From CAUPWF01 sp036656615 (GTDB lineage: Bacteria; Bacillota; Clostridia; Lachnospirales; Lachnospiraceae): 55,096 nucleotides of DNA. Below, piece after piece: positions 53,727-55,096 of this stretch (the stretch's first letter is position 1; each line of letters opens with the position of its first letter). Position numbers and translations under genes: made by a program. The stretch spans positions 1 through 55,096 of the forward strand of contig JAVXHY010000013.1 in assembly GCA_036656615.1 (NCBI GenBank), given 5' to 3'. The notes beneath the pieces were generated by a model. The model did no database searches. It saw only the letters and a list, made by a program, of their open reading frames with translations, and was not told the origin of the DNA.

Positions 53727-55096
53727 ATGGACATGAACCAAACGTCACAATCACAATTTATAAAAATGACTCAAACACCTGTTCCAAAATTAATTGTTTC
53801 TTTAGCTATTCCCACCATAGTTAGTATGCTTATTACGGCAATCTATAATATAGCTGATACCTTCTTTGTATCTCAGTTAGGTACCAGTGCTGCCGGTGCA
53901 GTAGGTGTTGTTTTTTCTTTGATGGCAATTATTCAGGCAGTAGGCTTTACAATTGGAATGGGTGCTGGCAGTAACATTTCTCGACTGTTAGGAAAAAAGG
54001 ACTATGCGCAGGCGGATGAGGTTGGCTCTTCCGCCTTTTTCACGGCTTTGTTTTTTGGCTCTCTTGTTACGTTTTTTGGTCTGTTATGTTTACATCCTTT
54101 TATGCGGATTTTAGGATCAACCCCTACAATTCTACCCTATGCTCAAGATTATGCACGTTATATTTTATTTGGAGCTCCCATTATGTGCGGATCCTTTGTC
54201 TTAAATAACATTTTACGTTCCGAAGGTAAGGCAACATTAGCTATGTTTGGAATAGCTACCGGAGGAATTCTCAATATTATATTAGATCCTATTTTTATTT
54301 TTGGATTTCAACTTGGTATCTCCGGAGCGGCAATTGCTACTTTACTTAGTCAATGCATTAGCTTTAGTATTTTACTTAGCTGTTTTTTACGAAAAAAGAG
54401 TGCGATCCATCTTCACCTTCGATATATTTCTCATCACTTTTTTACTTACCGAAAGATTATAGCAACTGGATTCCCTTCTTTTTCCAGACAAGGGCTTGCC
54501 AGTATTGCTACTGCTATTTTAAATCTTCATGCTGCTATGTATGGAGATGCCGCCGTTGCTGCCATGTCTATTGTCAGTCGTGTTTTCATGCTTGTCTTTT
54601 CTTCCATGCTAGGGTTTGGTCAGGGTTTTCAACCAGTTGCTGGTCAGAATTATGGTGCTGGGAATTATAAGCGTGTCAAGGAAGCCATTCTTTTTTCCAT
54701 GAAAGCCGGTACAATTATGATGGTTGTACTAGCCTCTATTGGATATCTGGCCGCTCCACAGATTCTCACTTTATTTCGTCGAAATGATGCAGATGTAATT
54801 GCAATTGGTACCTTGGCTATGAGGGCTCAATGTATGGTAATGCCACTCCTTCCGCTCTCAACTATTACCAACATGACCTTTCAGGTATTAGGCCATTCCG
54901 GTAAGGCCACTCTTCTGTCTTCTGCAAGACAGGGACTTTTCTTTCTTCCGTTAATTTTACTATTACCGCGAATCATCGGGCTGACCGGAGTACAGCTTAC
55001 CCAGCCAATTGCCGATGCTTTGACCTTTATAATATCAATTTTATTTATCCTACCATTTTTAAAAGAACTAACTCTGAAAGAACATACAGCTTCAGT
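53727..55096 (+). CDS. MATE-family efflux transporter, right end missing
   Basis: A MATE transporter; 456 codons are visible before the window ends. VPKLIVSLAIPTIVSMLITAIYNIADTFFVS and GMGAGSNISRLLGKKDY are typical of the NorM/MepA type, and GFGQGFQPVAGQNYGAGNYKRV is the second-half repeat. AAGGGGATGATAGC precedes the ATG at 53727. It begins 21 bases after the cyclase stop, so it may be co-transcribed. At this length only a few C-terminal residues are likely to be missing. Confidence 0.93.
   Translation, partial: MDMNQTSQSQFIKMTQTPVPKLIVSLAIPTIVSMLITAIYNIADTFFVSQLGTSAAGAVGVVFSLMAIIQAVGFTIGMGAGSNISRLLGKKDYAQADEVGSSAFFTALFFGSLVTFFGLLCLHPFMRILGSTPTILPYAQDYARYILFGAPIMCGSFVLNNILRSEGKATLAMFGIATGGILNIILDPIFIFGFQLGISGAAIATLLSQCISFSILLSCFLRKKSAIHLHLRYISHHFFTYRKIIATGFPSFSRQGLASIATAILNLHAAMYGDAAVAAMSIVSRVFMLVFSSMLGFGQGFQPVAGQNYGAGNYKRVKEAILFSMKAGTIMMVVLASIGYLAAPQILTLFRRNDADVIAIGTLAMRAQCMVMPLLPLSTITNMTFQVLGHSGKATLLSSARQGLFFLPLILLLPRIIGLTGVQLTQPIADALTFIISILFILPFLKELTLKEHTAS

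Noticed and set aside
1..55096. CRISPR array, tRNA, rRNA, insertion sequence, integrase or prophage
   Set aside because: No direct-repeat arrays, cloverleaf sequences, transposases or recombinases were found on reading both strands.

Overview
The window looks like a chromosomal segment of a low-GC, spore-forming Clostridia bacterium, most likely of the Lachnospiraceae type. This rests on AT-rich codon use, strong AGGAGG-type ribosome binding sites, sigma-A promoters with 16-18 base spacers, and the presence of spoIIID, spoIIR and a SPOCS-LysM protein alongside dnaE-pfkA, murI, murF and ddl. I see no tRNA, rRNA, CRISPR array, insertion sequence, integrase or phage gene. The window cuts guaA in its stop codon at base 1 and a MATE transporter at the right edge.

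Layout. 1-4356 (minus): amidohydrolase, crcB, an RsmH paralogue and full-length guaA. 4491-6565 (plus): AlkD-like protein, an unusual CDF transporter and a PaaI-like thioesterase, closed by a terminator. 6641-8945 (minus): iron alcohol dehydrogenase and fructokinase. 8990-13246 (minus): two regulator-led membrane modules, GntR(YtrA-like)-ABC ATPase-ABC permease and PadR-DUF1700-DUF4097, with a GNAT enzyme between them. 13488-19442 (minus): HAD phosphatase, a secreted serpin, TetR, a second guaA lacking its glutaminase triad, MATE and spoIIID. 19526-26684 (minus): small membrane protein, MacAB-like export system, trigger-factor-like lipoprotein and cardiolipin synthase.

27390-40704 (minus) is a long housekeeping block: a PrcB-like lipoprotein, SPOCS-LysM, ispE, a FadR-type GntR regulator, spoIIR, CDF, acyl-ACP thioesterase, cvfB, an HPr-like small protein, dnaE, pfkA, murI and DUF1934. 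40860 (plus) is plsC. 41678-47024 (minus) carries murF, ddl, pncB, nudC and a YbaK-type deacylase, joining wall-precursor synthesis with NAD salvage and turnover. 47233-48736 (plus) is a two-gene locus of unknown function whose products share a short HILNAEGEK domain. 48878-50125 (minus) is an SstT-type transporter. 50544-55096 (plus) is a large diguanylate cyclase followed by MATE.

The two most unusual items are the GMP synthase paralogue at 16393-17697, in which all three glutaminase catalytic residues are missing while the synthetase half is intact, and the HILNAEGEK locus at 47233-48736. The latter has a Cys-rich linker, a propeller-like N-terminal half and a candidate sporulation sigma-E promoter upstream. 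Family assignments come from reading motifs and were not checked by database search.
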